Below the pieces are notes generated by a model, which made no database searches, was not told the DNA's origin, and saw nothing but the letters and a program-made list of their open reading frames with translations. Positions 33,299-47,215 of a stretch of DNA of 64,000 nt are shown in pieces (within the stretch, counting starts at the first letter, position 1; each line of letters opens with the position of its first letter). The translations under genes were made by a program, and so were the position numbers. Location: contig JAODUO010000962.1 of assembly GCA_025642075.2 (NCBI GenBank), forward strand, positions 1 through 64,000, read 5' to 3'. The stretch is from Ridgeia piscesae. Lineage: Eukaryota; Annelida; Polychaeta; Sabellida; Siboglinidae.

Positions 33299-33895
33299 TA
33301 TGCCGAAGGCTATGCTCCCCATCTCGTTTCCCAACTGCCGTCGCTCTCAACCTCCCCTCATTTTCCCGTGTCTCTCACCAAACTGTCATCCGCTGTGGTC
33401 TTACATGTTGCTGCACCTGTTATGTTGTTCCACTTGTTTCTGCTGGTTCTGTTCTTCATCCTCCTCTTCCTTCCATCATTCCCCCCACTGTCCTCCACCG
33501 CCACTTCCCTTCATCTCTCCATCATTTCCCCCACTCCCTCCCTACCCAGTACTGCCAAATATTTCTCCACAATCTTGGGTTTGGAGAATTCGACTTAGAG
33601 GAGTGGAGAGTTGGGATAGAAATAGGAGGGGTAACCTAAGGGAGGAGGGAGCTAGGAGGTGGACAGATTCCCTGAGGGATGTGGGGGAGGATAGTAAGGT
33701 GGTGTGGGTGGGATCAGATGGGTGCAGGGCTACAGAGGCAGTGGGATTGGGAAGAAACTCAGAAGAAGGGAAAGTGATGGGGAAGGTGATGGGGAAGGCT
33801 GATGATAGAAACCAGTGGAAATGAATAATAGCCCGAGGAGTTCAGATGTGTAAAACATATCATGCCTTGCATGAGAGGGAAGATATGTGGGACTG
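33299..33895. other. Composition-biased sequence, no gene
   Basis: C/T-rich to about 33580 and then G-rich. The open frames (up to 178 codons) are rich in Ser, Pro, Phe and Leu and look composition-driven. No domain was recognised. Confidence 0.45.
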
Positions 33896-34051
33896 GGTGT
33901 GTGTGCGTGTGCGTGTGCGTGTGCGTGTGCGTGTGCGTGTGCATATGAGTGCGTGTGTGTGTGTGCGTGAGCGTGTGCGTGAGCATGTGCGTATGTGTGT
34001 ATATGAGTGTGTGTGCGTGCGTGTGTGCGTGCGTGCGTGTGTGTGTGTGTG
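33896..34051. repeat. GTGTGC/TG microsatellite
   Basis: GTGTGC and GTGCGT hexamers are interspersed with TG runs. The antisense frame is a His/Thr/Ala repeat. Confidence 0.93.
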
Positions 34052-34439
34052 GTGTGAATTATATTAAACCACAAGTCTAGGGTTGGCCATTGTTTACTGC
34101 CCCCTGTAAGTGGGAGTGTAACATTTCCTCCTGAAGCCATCCTTTGTTGTTGCACAATGCACATTGACACCCTGGAACCACCACTGGGTGAACACATTGA
34201 CTTGGTGTCAAGGTAATGTCTATCCACAGGGTGGAGACAACAGCAACATAATCTACACACAGTGCACAGGGTCGGCTTACACTTAAGAGTGTCTGTAATC
34301 TCAGAGATCTAAAACTTGGTGACAATGTATGACAAGGAGATACCAATTACTGTCTGCTCCTAAGTGGGCAGCACATCATGTAAGGCACACGCTGCTTTGG
34401 CCTTATGCTTCAGCCCTCAAGTCTTCATTTTCCACCCTC

Positions 34440-34735
34440 ATTCTTTCCCTTCCTCCCCCTCACTCACTCACCAACCCCCTCACTGACTCACTCACTCACT
34501 CGCTCACTCACTCACTCACCCACTTAAACTCACCCACCCACCCACTCACTCTCATTCTCTCTCACTTACCTTTCCACCCATCTTTCCTCCTTCTCCCACC
34601 TTCCCCTCCCTCTATCTTTCTGCCCCTTTTTCCATCACACCTTCTCTTCATCCTTTCCTTTCTTTCTTTCCCTCCCTGCCACTGTCTTTTCAACCCACCA
34701 TGTGTTAGTCCAATTTGAGCTGTTTGGAGGAAACT
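34440..34735. repeat. CACT-rich and C/T-rich tract
   Basis: CTCACTCACTCACTCAC-type tetranucleotide runs (about 34463-34565) pass into a C/T-rich segment that joins the long polypyrimidine tract. Confidence 0.85.
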
Positions 34736-35522
34736 ACCAAAGACCTTCTTCTACATCCTCCTTTCGACCCCTTCCTCCTTTCCTTCCTCCTCTCCTTCCT
34801 CCCCTACTCTTCCTCCTCTCCCTCCACCCCATACTCTTCCTCCTTCTCTCCCTTCTCATCTCCTCTTCCTCCTTCTTCCCTCCTCTCCTCCTCTACCTCC
34901 TCTCCCTTCTCCCCTGTCCTTCCTCCTCCTCTCCCTCCACCCCATACTCTTCCTCCTTCTCTCCCTTATCATCTCCTCTTCCTCCTTCTTCCCACCTCTC
35001 CTCCTCTACCTCCTCTCCCTTCTCCCCTGTTCTTCCTCCTCCTCCTCTCCCTCATCCCCATACGCTTCCCCCTCTCCCTCTCCCTCCACCTCATACTCTT
35101 CCTCCTTCTCTCCCTTCTGCTCTTCTCTTCCTCCTTTGCTCTCTCTCTCCATATTCTTCCTCCTTCTCTCCCTCCCCCTCATGCTCTTCCTCCATATCTC
35201 TCTCCTCTCCTCTTCCTCTTCTCCCTCTTCTCCCTCCTTCCCATACTCTTCCTCCTTCTCTCCATACTCTTCCTCCTTGTCTCCCTTCTCCTCTTCTCTT
35301 CCTCCTTCGCTGTCCATATTCTTCCTCCTTCTCTCCCTCCTCCTCTTGCTCTTTCTCCATAAATCTCTCTCCTCTCCTCTTCCTCCTCTCCCTCCTCTCC
35401 CTCCTCCCCATACTCTTCCTCCTTCTCTCCGTACTCTTCCTCCACCTCTACTCTTCCTCCTTCCCACTCTTCGTTCTTCTCTCCCTACTTCTCCCTCTCC
35501 ATATCTTCTTCCCTTCCTCTGT
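34736..35522. repeat. Polypyrimidine tract, about 790 bp
   Basis: The + strand is almost only C and T, built of TCCTCC, TCTTCC and CTCTCC units with longer sub-repeats. For example, a block starting ACCCCATACTCTTCCTCCTT recurs at about 34826 and 34939. Long Ser/Pro/Leu frames on + and Glu/Arg/Lys/Gly frames on - are a consequence. Mirror-symmetric stretches could form triplex (H-DNA). Confidence 0.93.
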
Positions 35523-36546
35523 GACCTGACATCCCTTACAACCCTTATGTGACTCTCTAGTATCTACCTGTTGTGACAGAGATTCTATTTGTGTTGTTTA
35601 TGAGGGAACAGAGTTTTGGTGTGATCTTTGGAGGCCGGTAAGGAAGATATCTAAACCAGATTTTTGGGTGGGCCCAGGGGGCGGTGTCCACCTCAGAGTC
35701 AGCCCACTGAAAGGGGAGTAGCCAGGTATTGACATGAGATATCTCCGGCTGCCATATAAATTGCTGCTCCTGCTAACCAGGTGGCATGCCTGTGTGTATT
35801 GCTGCCAATGGTCAGTATTAGTTATTTTATAACTGTGATATTATTGTTGTGATTAATCAGAAAAGAGTTCACCAGAATTATACATGAAATTAATGTTACA
35901 TATTATAATGAAACATTACCAAGTACTGGGTATATCATAAATATTATAATGAACCATTACTATGTCGAAAGTATTAGCAACTAGTAAGTGATAAGAACCA
36001 TTACATTGCTTTATAATCTAACTGATTGTATCTGCCACTAGATACATGTGACTCTAGATTAAATAAATTAACTGTCTATTGTCTATTATAAAATATACTC
36101 AATGTGACATAGTAATTATTTATAAATAATTTTTTTATGTTAAAATATATTCCTTCAACCATGACGTTGGCATAAAATATATATTTCTAGCTGTGGGTTA
36201 TCTTCAGGAAATGCTAACTAAAACTACAAACATATTGGTGTTGTTTGTAAACAGATTTTACACAAGCAAACATATGGCATATGCCTTCGTTCCTAGAAAC
36301 ACAGGCATGTAATGGCTAAACATTATGGTTGTCTTGGAAGTATGTCTGCTTCCTGCCACTCAGTGGTGCTGACGTCTTTACAGATGTAACAAGGACACAT
36401 CTGTGGAACTGCAGATAAGCTCAGCTTGAGACGTCCATCTTGGGGGATTGGTCCAATGATGTGTTGAAATCACTGACCTGTATATGTGTATGTAGGTCAG
36501 TTTTCTTGCATAGCCAAACCTTGCCTGTCTAGCCATCTGCTCGCCC
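35523..36546. other. Unassigned intron sequence
   Basis: No gene or repeat family was recognised. Confidence 0.4.
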
Positions 36547-36858
36547 TGAAGACAGTCTTGTTATGAAGACAGTCTAGTCATAAAGACAGTCTAGTCATGA
36601 AAACAGTTTTGTCATGAAGACAGTCTGATCATGTAGACAGTTTTGTCATGAAGACAGTCTTGTCATGAAGACAGTCTAGCCACGAAGACAGTCTAGTCAC
36701 GAAGACAGTCTAGTCACGAAGACAGTCTTGTCATGAAGACAGTCTAGCCATGAAGACAGTCTAGCCACGAAGACAGTCTAGTCACGAAGACAGTCTAGTC
36801 ACGAAGACAGTCTTGTCATGAAGAAAGTCTTGTCATGAAGACAGTCTTGTCACGAAGT
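36547..36858. repeat. 17-bp minisatellite, about 18 copies
   Basis: The unit is TCATGAAGACAGTCTAG, with TTG/TAG and ATG/ACG variants. Confidence 0.95.
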
Positions 36859-36883
36859 ATTACAGTATCTCCTCCGAAGGATA

Positions 36884-36977
36884 CAGGTGACATGGGGTGA
36901 CACAGGTGACATGGGGTGACACAGGTGACAGGGGGTGACACAGGTGACATGGGGTGACACATGTGACATGGGGTGAA
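36884..36977. repeat. 19-bp tandem repeat, five copies
   Basis: The unit is ACAGGTGACATGGGGTGAC, the last copy being slightly changed. It lies only 26 bp after the 17-bp minisatellite but is unrelated to it. Confidence 0.95.
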
Positions 36978-39900
36978 TGGAACTGCCCAAGTTTCAATAC
37001 AACAGCTGGTACTGAACCACTGCCCGGCCAGCATCACGATTCTAACCCCGGTTTCTGTGAACAACAGTCCAGCACATGCATGTGCACACACAGACATGCA
37101 CACATGTACATGCGCATGCATTTGTGTGACATGCTTTGTCTTGCAATTCCAGAGTCTTTATGTGTACAGGTAGACCCGTATGTCATGAGTGTTCACCTGA
37201 CTTCTTACCAGGTTCATTCTTGGGTCTGTTGGGGGCCGGATATTCTATGCCTTGCATTCCCACTGCTTGCAAGGCAGCACCCTACAACCCTAATGCACTT
37301 ACTTATCTACCCAGGATCACAACTCCTCCCTGGGGAGACTAAGGAGCTCTTTAACCCACATTTACCTTTTCAGAGTAACATTTCTTAATCTAGGTAACAC
37401 ATTATTTGAAGAGAAAGGTAGGTTATTTATGAAAATTCTAGATTTTTCCCCTTTAAATGATCCATGATTTTTGTGTGTAAATTACAACTGAGTTCTGATC
37501 ATTCACATTTGTCACAAGATGATTCATTTGCACTTAAATGACGCATGATTTGTCATCATAAAATGACTTCTGCTTTCTCACTTTACTGAAAACAATGATG
37601 TCATATATAATGTTATTCGTGCCAAGAGACACATTGTGCCATCATCAGAGCTAGTTTGACAGCAGTTAATGGCGTTTCTGTCCTACACACAGTTGATTCA
37701 GTGTGTGTGGTTATGTTCAGTTGTGACACCAAAACGTGGTACACTTACTACACTAGACAGGATATTTATTGCCCTGGCATAGACAGACTGGATGAAATGT
37801 ACAGTTTTTAATGTATCATTCAAAATACCAGAAAACAAATTAAAACGAAACAACCAGAGATTCAAAACAGCACTGCTGAGTAGGAGGACGGGAATTCCTC
37901 TCCTCTGGATTGACAGGAAGTCCATCACATACACTGCCAGTGCTATGGAATTACCCCCTGATTCTTCACCATGAAATTACCCTTCATGATTTGTCATGAT
38001 GAAGTGGGCCCCTGATTTATTATGGTGACCCATTATTTTTGTTGCAATGACAGCGCCCCCGGCAGTGCAAGATCTGTTTTCATCTAGAAATTATTTACCA
38101 CTTTCTCGTCAATAAATACGGTCATACACAATAAAAATACTTATTAATTCCTTAGCTGTGCCTTTTGACTTGGTAGTCTACTCAATCTGCTTCTTATCTC
38201 TGGGTCCTGCTCTCCCTGCACTAACAACACTTGGGGTAGCTGTCAAAATGCCAGTGGGTTATAAAAACATTTAAGTTAGGGTTTCTGTGGAGTTGCGGCT
38301 GCATAACAAATTAAACAGCCACTAAAGTGTTAATTATACAACACGTGTCTCGTGTCATGTTGGTGTGACTCATTTGTCACCAGTGTATGCTGGGTTTTTG
38401 GTATCATAGCTCTTTCCATTTGTTTTACAATTTCACTGGGTTTTGATACTCTCCCTGACTCTGACAGTGGCGTTCAACACCGCAATCAACAAGTTGCTGG
38501 GGCTGGTTCTTGTGGCGCTGATGGAGGTTTTTGCGGAGGGTAATAGCCCCGGAATGTCCCCAGGTTGGAACAGTTCCAGGAACACTCAGTATGGGGGTAG
38601 AGTGGGGAGATTTTATGCCTCGTCAGAGATACTGCCCCTTAAAATGAACACATTTACCCCCCATGTGCTGGCATGCAGATGAACAAATACGACACTAATA
38701 TATACGCACAACATGCCAGATGACATTTCTGTAAGTGGCAGGATGGTACATCAACATTTATTTTAGAAGAAAGAATATCTTTTTATGATGTTATGAAATT
38801 TCTGTTTTATGATGTTATGCATGTGTAGGATGATGTAATCTTCAGTTGTCATCAGCTGACTTGTTCTGGCTGTCAGGTTGGGGACCAGCTGTTTGTTCAG
38901 CAGCAGAATTTTTTTGTTTAATTCAGAGGCAACGTGATATACAGTTTGTTGAAACAGAATGTTTAGCTAAAGTCAAAATCAGCAGGGTGTCTTTTTATTG
39001 CCCTACATTGTGACAAACTAAAGTCACCAGCTTGCTGAATGTTTTAGTGTTTTCTTTTGAACATCGCGTAACATGTTTTGTGATTTCTAAATGCTGACCT
39101 CTTCATATCCACATATTTCAGTTTATAAAAAAGAAATACCTGTGTTAAAATAGTATTTTAAGGGTTTAAAAACAAAGATCCTTTTGTGTGGTGTTTTAGT
39201 AAAATATTTAGCTTATATTGTGTGACAAAAACTAACTTAACCACATGATTAACTATTTTCAATTAAGGGGCATTGTAAATATAAATTAATTTAATAATCC
39301 AAAAAAATTGATAGGATCAATGCCTAACTATCTAACCACACACGCAGAGCTGAAAACGTAAAAGAACTACAGTTTGGTTATGTGTTGTGTTCACTGTGGA
39401 TTAGTTTTAACAAAACATTTGTTTATTCCAAGTTGACCTATGAATCGGCCACATATATCCAATTTTTTTATGGATTATTTGAATGTTTTATATTCACATT
39501 GCGTCTAAATTACTGTTTGGTCACAACAAAAGTACCACAGTGGTAGGGGGTTGGATATTGGCTGGTTTTGTTTTCCTGTTGCTGAGACATGGTGTTTTAT
39601 ATATGAGACCCAAACAGGGACTGCGGAATGGTCGGTGCGGAATGGTAAATGAGGAATGATGTGAGTGGGTTTGAGACTCGGGAGACATATTTACTTCTGT
39701 CCAGTTTTCTAATTAGTCTCTTTGCATGTGGTCAGACGCGTTCCTTGGCGTGGTATGTTTACCTGAGCACATCTCAGTACACATTGTGGTACATGTGGAA
39801 GGTATGTGTGTCAAGTTACACACCTGTTGCAATGTCCAGCAAGCTGTGTTGTGTTTATGGTCCGTTGGCAAACACTCGGTTGTAAATAAAGTGGTTGGCT

Positions 39901-40137
39901 GCTGTGTTCTTCGTAGTAGGGAGAATGTTATCTTGGCAAATGAGATCCAAAGGTGTCACGAGCAATTTTGTGGACACGGTGGTTGGATGAAATGGGTTTT
40001 TATGCGTTGTGCTCTAACACGTATGTGCGAATGGGTTGAAGGAGAACACATGTGTAGTAACACGGTAGCTTTGTGTGAGAGGATTTAATTATTAAATGTA
40101 TGTATACAATCTAGAGATGTGTTGATTAGGACCACTG
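36978..40137. other. Unassigned intron sequence with a decayed tandem motif
   Basis: No gene was recognised. Around 37456-37560 and again at 37957-38037 there are degenerate copies of a motif like CATGATTTGTCATGATGAA. They are separated by about 390 bp of unrelated sequence that could be an insertion. The open frames at 36954-37388 and 39726-40088 have no recognised domain. Confidence 0.4.
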
Positions 40138-40360
40138 ACATCCTCTTAATTTGGCTCTTTAAAACTTATTTTGATCCTTAACAGGGCCTTGTAGACCTGA
40201 AAATTGTCAATACCATGACGTGTCAGCTGGACGTTGTCACTGGTGTGTCGTGGAAATAATCTCCCCAGTTTGCATTTTAAAGAAGCTAGTTTAATTTAAC
40301 AACATATTTTGTTTAATGATTAACTTTCATTAAGAGCTCTTAATCTTAGTAAAATGATGT
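40138..40360. mobile_element. MITE-like dispersed repeat, GAGCTC family, copy 2
   Basis: This is a more diverged copy of 27732-28008. Shared blocks are GATCCTTAACAG-like, ACCTGAAAATTGTCAA, CACTGGTGTGTCGTGGAAAT, TTTAATTTAACAA and AAGAGCTCTTAATCTTAGT. The central hairpin is degraded. Confidence 0.7.
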
Positions 40361-40757
40361 GCTGGTTTTCTGTTTTGTGTATTAGTTTAAATACTTAAGG
40401 AAGGAATAAATATACTCTAATTCTACATGTAGAATGAAGTCCTAATGTCCAAGTACAAATCATTATTATATTTCACAAATAAATAATCATGGGCAGTCTA
40501 TTAAAAGTCCTCCCAGTACAAAATAATACTAATATCTTCAAATGCCTGGTCTGACAAAAAAACATTTTGTAAACAGCCCTAATATTCTTGACTTGCTCCC
40601 ATCATCCCAAGGTCCTTGAGACATTGGGCAAACGTACAACTCAGGCAGGGACTGGAAGGATGGAAACTTCTCTATAAACTTGTTTAGTTTATGAAATTCT
40701 TATATTTTGTGGGCATATTTGATATGTTATGTGGCATTACATAGCTTTATGCAGAGA

Positions 40758-41030
40758 CCGTCATTTGGACACGAAAAACCGTTGTCGACAGGTAGAAATA
40801 TTGGTGGACGGGTAAAAAAATTAAGGAGTAAAAAAAGATGCCTCCAAAACCATAGATATTGTCAGTTATGCCTTACAAGTTAGTGTAAATGGTGTCACGT
40901 GTGTTTGTAGTCCATTTCAGGTCATCAGAAACATTTAAAGTTTGTAAACTGTTTTAACAGTTAACATCCATGTATCCACTAAAACATGTGTGACTGGCAA
41001 TAATTTGGTTCTGCATAAAGCCCTGTGTGG
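40758..41030 (-). repeat. Dispersed repeat of unknown class, copy B (inverted)
   Basis: Its complement aligns with 33038-33298 across nearly the full length. Both copies lie in BicC intron 1, in opposite orientation and about 7.7 kb apart. Confidence 0.75.
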
Positions 41031-41770
41031 CAAGTACATTTCTGAAGCTCCATGACAGTTATGTTTACGAACACATTTTGTATGTTTTTAAAGTTATTTA
41101 CATTTCTGACAAATTGATAGCATAACATTGGTGGTCATGCTTTGAGTTATGTATAAACATGTCAGTGGCGTGTTAAAGGGAGCATTCATTTCTGCTGTTT
41201 TAATAGGATCCGTTTTTGTAAAACCCAAAGTCTAACAAATGCGCCCTGCAATATCATATAGAAACAATTTTTGTCATCATTCAAGTTTCAAATGCCATTT
41301 TGCAATCCAGTTTTTGACATGTTACATTTTTCACTTTGACAAGTTCCCTGGTGCGAAGTGTTAAAAACTATTTCAAGGCGCGTTGTTGCTTTCACATCAT
41401 GTTGGTTGTCGTGATTGATTGTAGAAACCACCGGTTGGGAATACATTACATAATTTTGAACCGAACGAACTTGTTCAACTGAATATCATAGGGGACATTA
41501 TCTCGGTGGTTTCTCAGTCAATCTGACTTGTTTAACCTGCAAAGGGTGTTCTCTATCAAGTCCATTGTGAGGCTTGGCAATGCATCCTTTTTTCTGGCAT
41601 GTATCCGACTTCAAAGTCAGAGATATGTTATTTTTCTCCTTCTACATTTAAGTGATTTCTGGAAATTTTCTGTTGCATTGGGCCATCGCTTTCTATTACA
41701 TTAAAAGTAAATAATGAGATATGATATGATATCATTTATGAATTAAAAATTATATGGTTTTTTTAAATAT
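41031..41770. other. Unassigned intron sequence
   Basis: No gene or repeat was recognised. Confidence 0.4.
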
Positions 41771-41771
41771 G

Positions 41772-42120
41772 CTCATGTGAATAGGATGTTCTTTTCAGTC
41801 TGCATGAATGGGATGTTCTGATTGGTCCATGATGAATAGTACATAATTGTTTTGGAGATCATGGATTTTATTTGTTCTCATAAATAGATTGTTCTTTGTC
41901 TTCTTTAAGAATGGGGCATTCAGTGTGGCCTTTGTAAGTTGTATGCTACTTTTGGTTGCTTTTAGTGGCTTATTTCCATTCTCGTGAAGAAGGTGCTGTT
42001 TGTTTTTTGGTACTGATGAATAGTGATCTTTCTGGCTGTATGGGACATGTTTGGTTAGCTTTCAAGAACATATTTTTGTCCTTATGAATACAATGATCTT
42101 TCTGGTCCTCTTAAATAATT
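41772..42120. repeat. Highly decayed tandem repeat
   Basis: Imperfect recurrences of a motif like TGAATAGGATGTTCTTTCTG, followed by a GGTCC-type step, appear at about 41778, 41806, 41830, 41883, 41910, 42026 and 42086. They are irregularly spaced by about 25-60 bp. It reads as an old minisatellite that has lost homogeneity. Confidence 0.5.
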
Positions 42121-44693
<2,573 letters not shown>

Positions 44694-45088
44694 TGAAGAC
44701 TACACACCTAGTAAAGAACATAAGACTACACACCTAGTAAAGAACATAAGACTACACACCTAGCAAAGAACATAAGACTACACACCTAGTAAAGAACATA
44801 AGACTACACACCTAGCAAAGAACATAAGACTACACACCTAGCAAAGAACATAAGACTACACACCTAGTAAAGAACATAAGACTACACACCTAGTAAAGAA
44901 CATAAGACTACACACCTAGTAAAGAACATAAGACTACACACCTAGTAAAGAACATAAGACTACACACCTAGCAAAGAACATAAGACTACACACCTAGTAA
45001 AGAACATAAGACTACACACCTAGTAAAGAACATAAGACTACACACCTAGCAAAGAACATAAGACTACACACCTAGCAAAGAACATAAG
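44694..45088. repeat. 26-bp tandem array, about 15 copies
   Basis: The unit starts AAGACTACACACCTAGTAAA and ends GAACAT. Copies are nearly identical. The only common variant is CTAGTAAAG versus CTAGCAAAG, mixed along the array. The low divergence points to recent expansion. Confidence 0.97.
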
Positions 45089-45951
45089 AAATAAGTAGTG
45101 TGTAAAGTTTGTAGAAGTAGCTCTAAGAATTGGTCGGAGTAAGCGGGAACCTCGTGACCTCTCCATGCTGTTCCTTTCACTAACAAACGTAAACATTCTA
45201 ATACAACTCTTTCAGAAGTGGTGGTGAGTAATATCGTGTATTTTTATTTGCTCCGGAAAACGCAATATGTGCATAACAAATTTAACTGTTTGCGGGAATG
45301 TATCTATGGATATGAGCTCGACTTGTGGTCATCTGAAGATGAATGCATTTATTCAGATTGGAAGCAATTGTAGATGTTTGCATGAACAAGGTGGGGAATG
45401 ACAAGAGGCGTGTATGTTTGCTCGAATAAAACCGGGGATGAACAGGGAGGGTGGTAAACGCACTGACAGTGTTAAGTGGGTGGGTAAGAGCATTTTGTTG
45501 ACATTACCATTAGTGGCTTCATTTCTGACCGAAAGCTTTCAAGTAAAAGTGGGCTCAATGCTTTGGTCAGTGGTAAATATTGATGCGTTTAGTACATTGC
45601 CGCAGTTCTGTGCTCATGATATGCTGAATGTTAGTCAATGCTGTGACATACAGATTTAAGTCTTATTTCAAATAATGACAATTGATTGAAATAACAAGGA
45701 ATGTGTTATTATTATTTGTGTTATTACAATAGTTATTACAAAACTATGAACATATTTTTATTATTACTATCGTTATTAATATTATTATAAACCTGTACTG
45801 TTTGTGTTACAAAATGTCATCAGTTGTAGTCTATCTAAGATACAAGAAATTATTGTTAGGCAGTAAAAAAAATATTTAATATTATCCACATTTGATTTGT
45901 TTGACCAATCACAATGCTCAGAACTATGCAATACATTGTTAAGAATCAATT
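45089..45951. other. Unassigned sequence between two arrays
   Basis: No gene was recognised. The 81-codon frame at 45414-45659 has no recognisable domain or splice context. Confidence 0.4.
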
Positions 45952-47215
45952 AACATCCTTCTAATGTCCAGTCACAATGAAGCTTTGAACCATTACAAAG
46001 CGTGACAATTCTGGAGAAGTAAAACTGTTACATGTCCTTCTAATGTCCAGTCACAATGAAGTTTTGAACCATTACAAAGCGTGACAATTCTGGAGAAGTA
46101 AAACTCTTACATGTCCTTCTAATGTCCAGTCACAATGAAGCTTTGAACCATTACAAAGCGTGACAATTCTGGAGAAGTTAAACTGTTACATGTCCTTCTA
46201 ATGTCCAGTCACAATGAAGCTTTGAACCATTACAAAGCGTGACAATTCTGGAGAAGTAAAACTCTTACATGTCCTTCTAATGTCCAGTCACAATGAAGCT
46301 TTGAACCATTACAAAGCCTGACAATTCTGGAGAAGTAAAACTGTTACATGTCCTTCTAATGTCCAGTCACAATGAAGTTTTGAACCATTACAAAGCGTGA
46401 CAATTCTGGAGAAGTAAAACTCTTACATGTCCTTCTAATGTCCAGTCACAATGAAGCTTTGAACCATTACAAAGCGTGACAATTCTGGAGAAGTTAAACT
46501 GTTACATGTCCTTCTAATGTCCAGTCACAATGAAGCTTTGAACCATTACAAAGCGTGACAATTCTGGAGAAGTAAAACTGTTACATGTCCTTCTAATGTC
46601 CAGTCACAATGAAGCTTTGAACCATTACAAAGCGTGACAATTCTGGAGAAGTAAAACTGTTACATGTCCTTCTAATGCCCAGTCACAATGAAGCTTTGAA
46701 CCATTACAAAGCGTGACAATTCTGGAGAAGTAAAACTGTTACATGTCCTTCTAATGTCCAGTCACAATGAAGCTTTGAACCATTACAAAGCGTGACAATT
46801 CTGGAGAAGTAAAACTGTTACATGTCCTTCTAATGTCCAGTCACAATGAAGCTTTGAACCATTACAAAGCGTGACAATTCTGGAGAAGTAAAACTGTTAC
46901 ATGTCCTTCTAATGTCCAGTCACAATGAAGCTTTGAACCATTACAAAGCGTGACAATTCTGGAGAAGTAAAACTGTTACATGTCCTTCTAATGTCCAGTC
47001 ACAATGAAGCTTTGAACCATTACAAAGCGTGACAATTCTGGAGAAGTAAAACTGTTACATGTCCTTCTAATGTCCAGTCACAATGAAGCTTTGAACCATT
47101 ACAAAGCGTGACAATTCTGGAGAAGTAAAACTGTTACATGTCCTTCTAATGTCCAGTCACAATGAAGCTTTGAACCATTACAAAGCGTGACAATTCTGGA
47201 GAAGTAAAACTGTTA
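45952..47215. repeat. 79-bp satellite array, 16 copies
   Basis: The 1264-bp array is exactly 16 units of 79 bp. The unit starts CATGTCCTTCTAATGTCCAG and includes CTTTGAACCATTACAAAG. Variants show a four-unit (316-bp) higher-order repeat in the left half: copies 2 and 3 carry the same marker set as copies 6 and 7 (AAGTTTTG with ACTCTTA, then GTTAAACTG). Copies 8-16 are almost identical, with one C for T in copy 10. Confidence 0.97.

Noticed and set aside
33288..33824. 178-codon + frame rich in Ser, Pro and His
   Set aside because: Composition follows a C/T-rich then G-rich tract and no domain is recognisable.
34702..35529. 275-codon Ser/Pro/Leu frame and antisense Glu/Arg/Gly frames
   Set aside because: Direct consequence of the polypyrimidine tract.
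44694..47215. CRISPR-like regular repeats
   Set aside because: The units are contiguous with no unique spacers, and the DNA is animal nuclear sequence.
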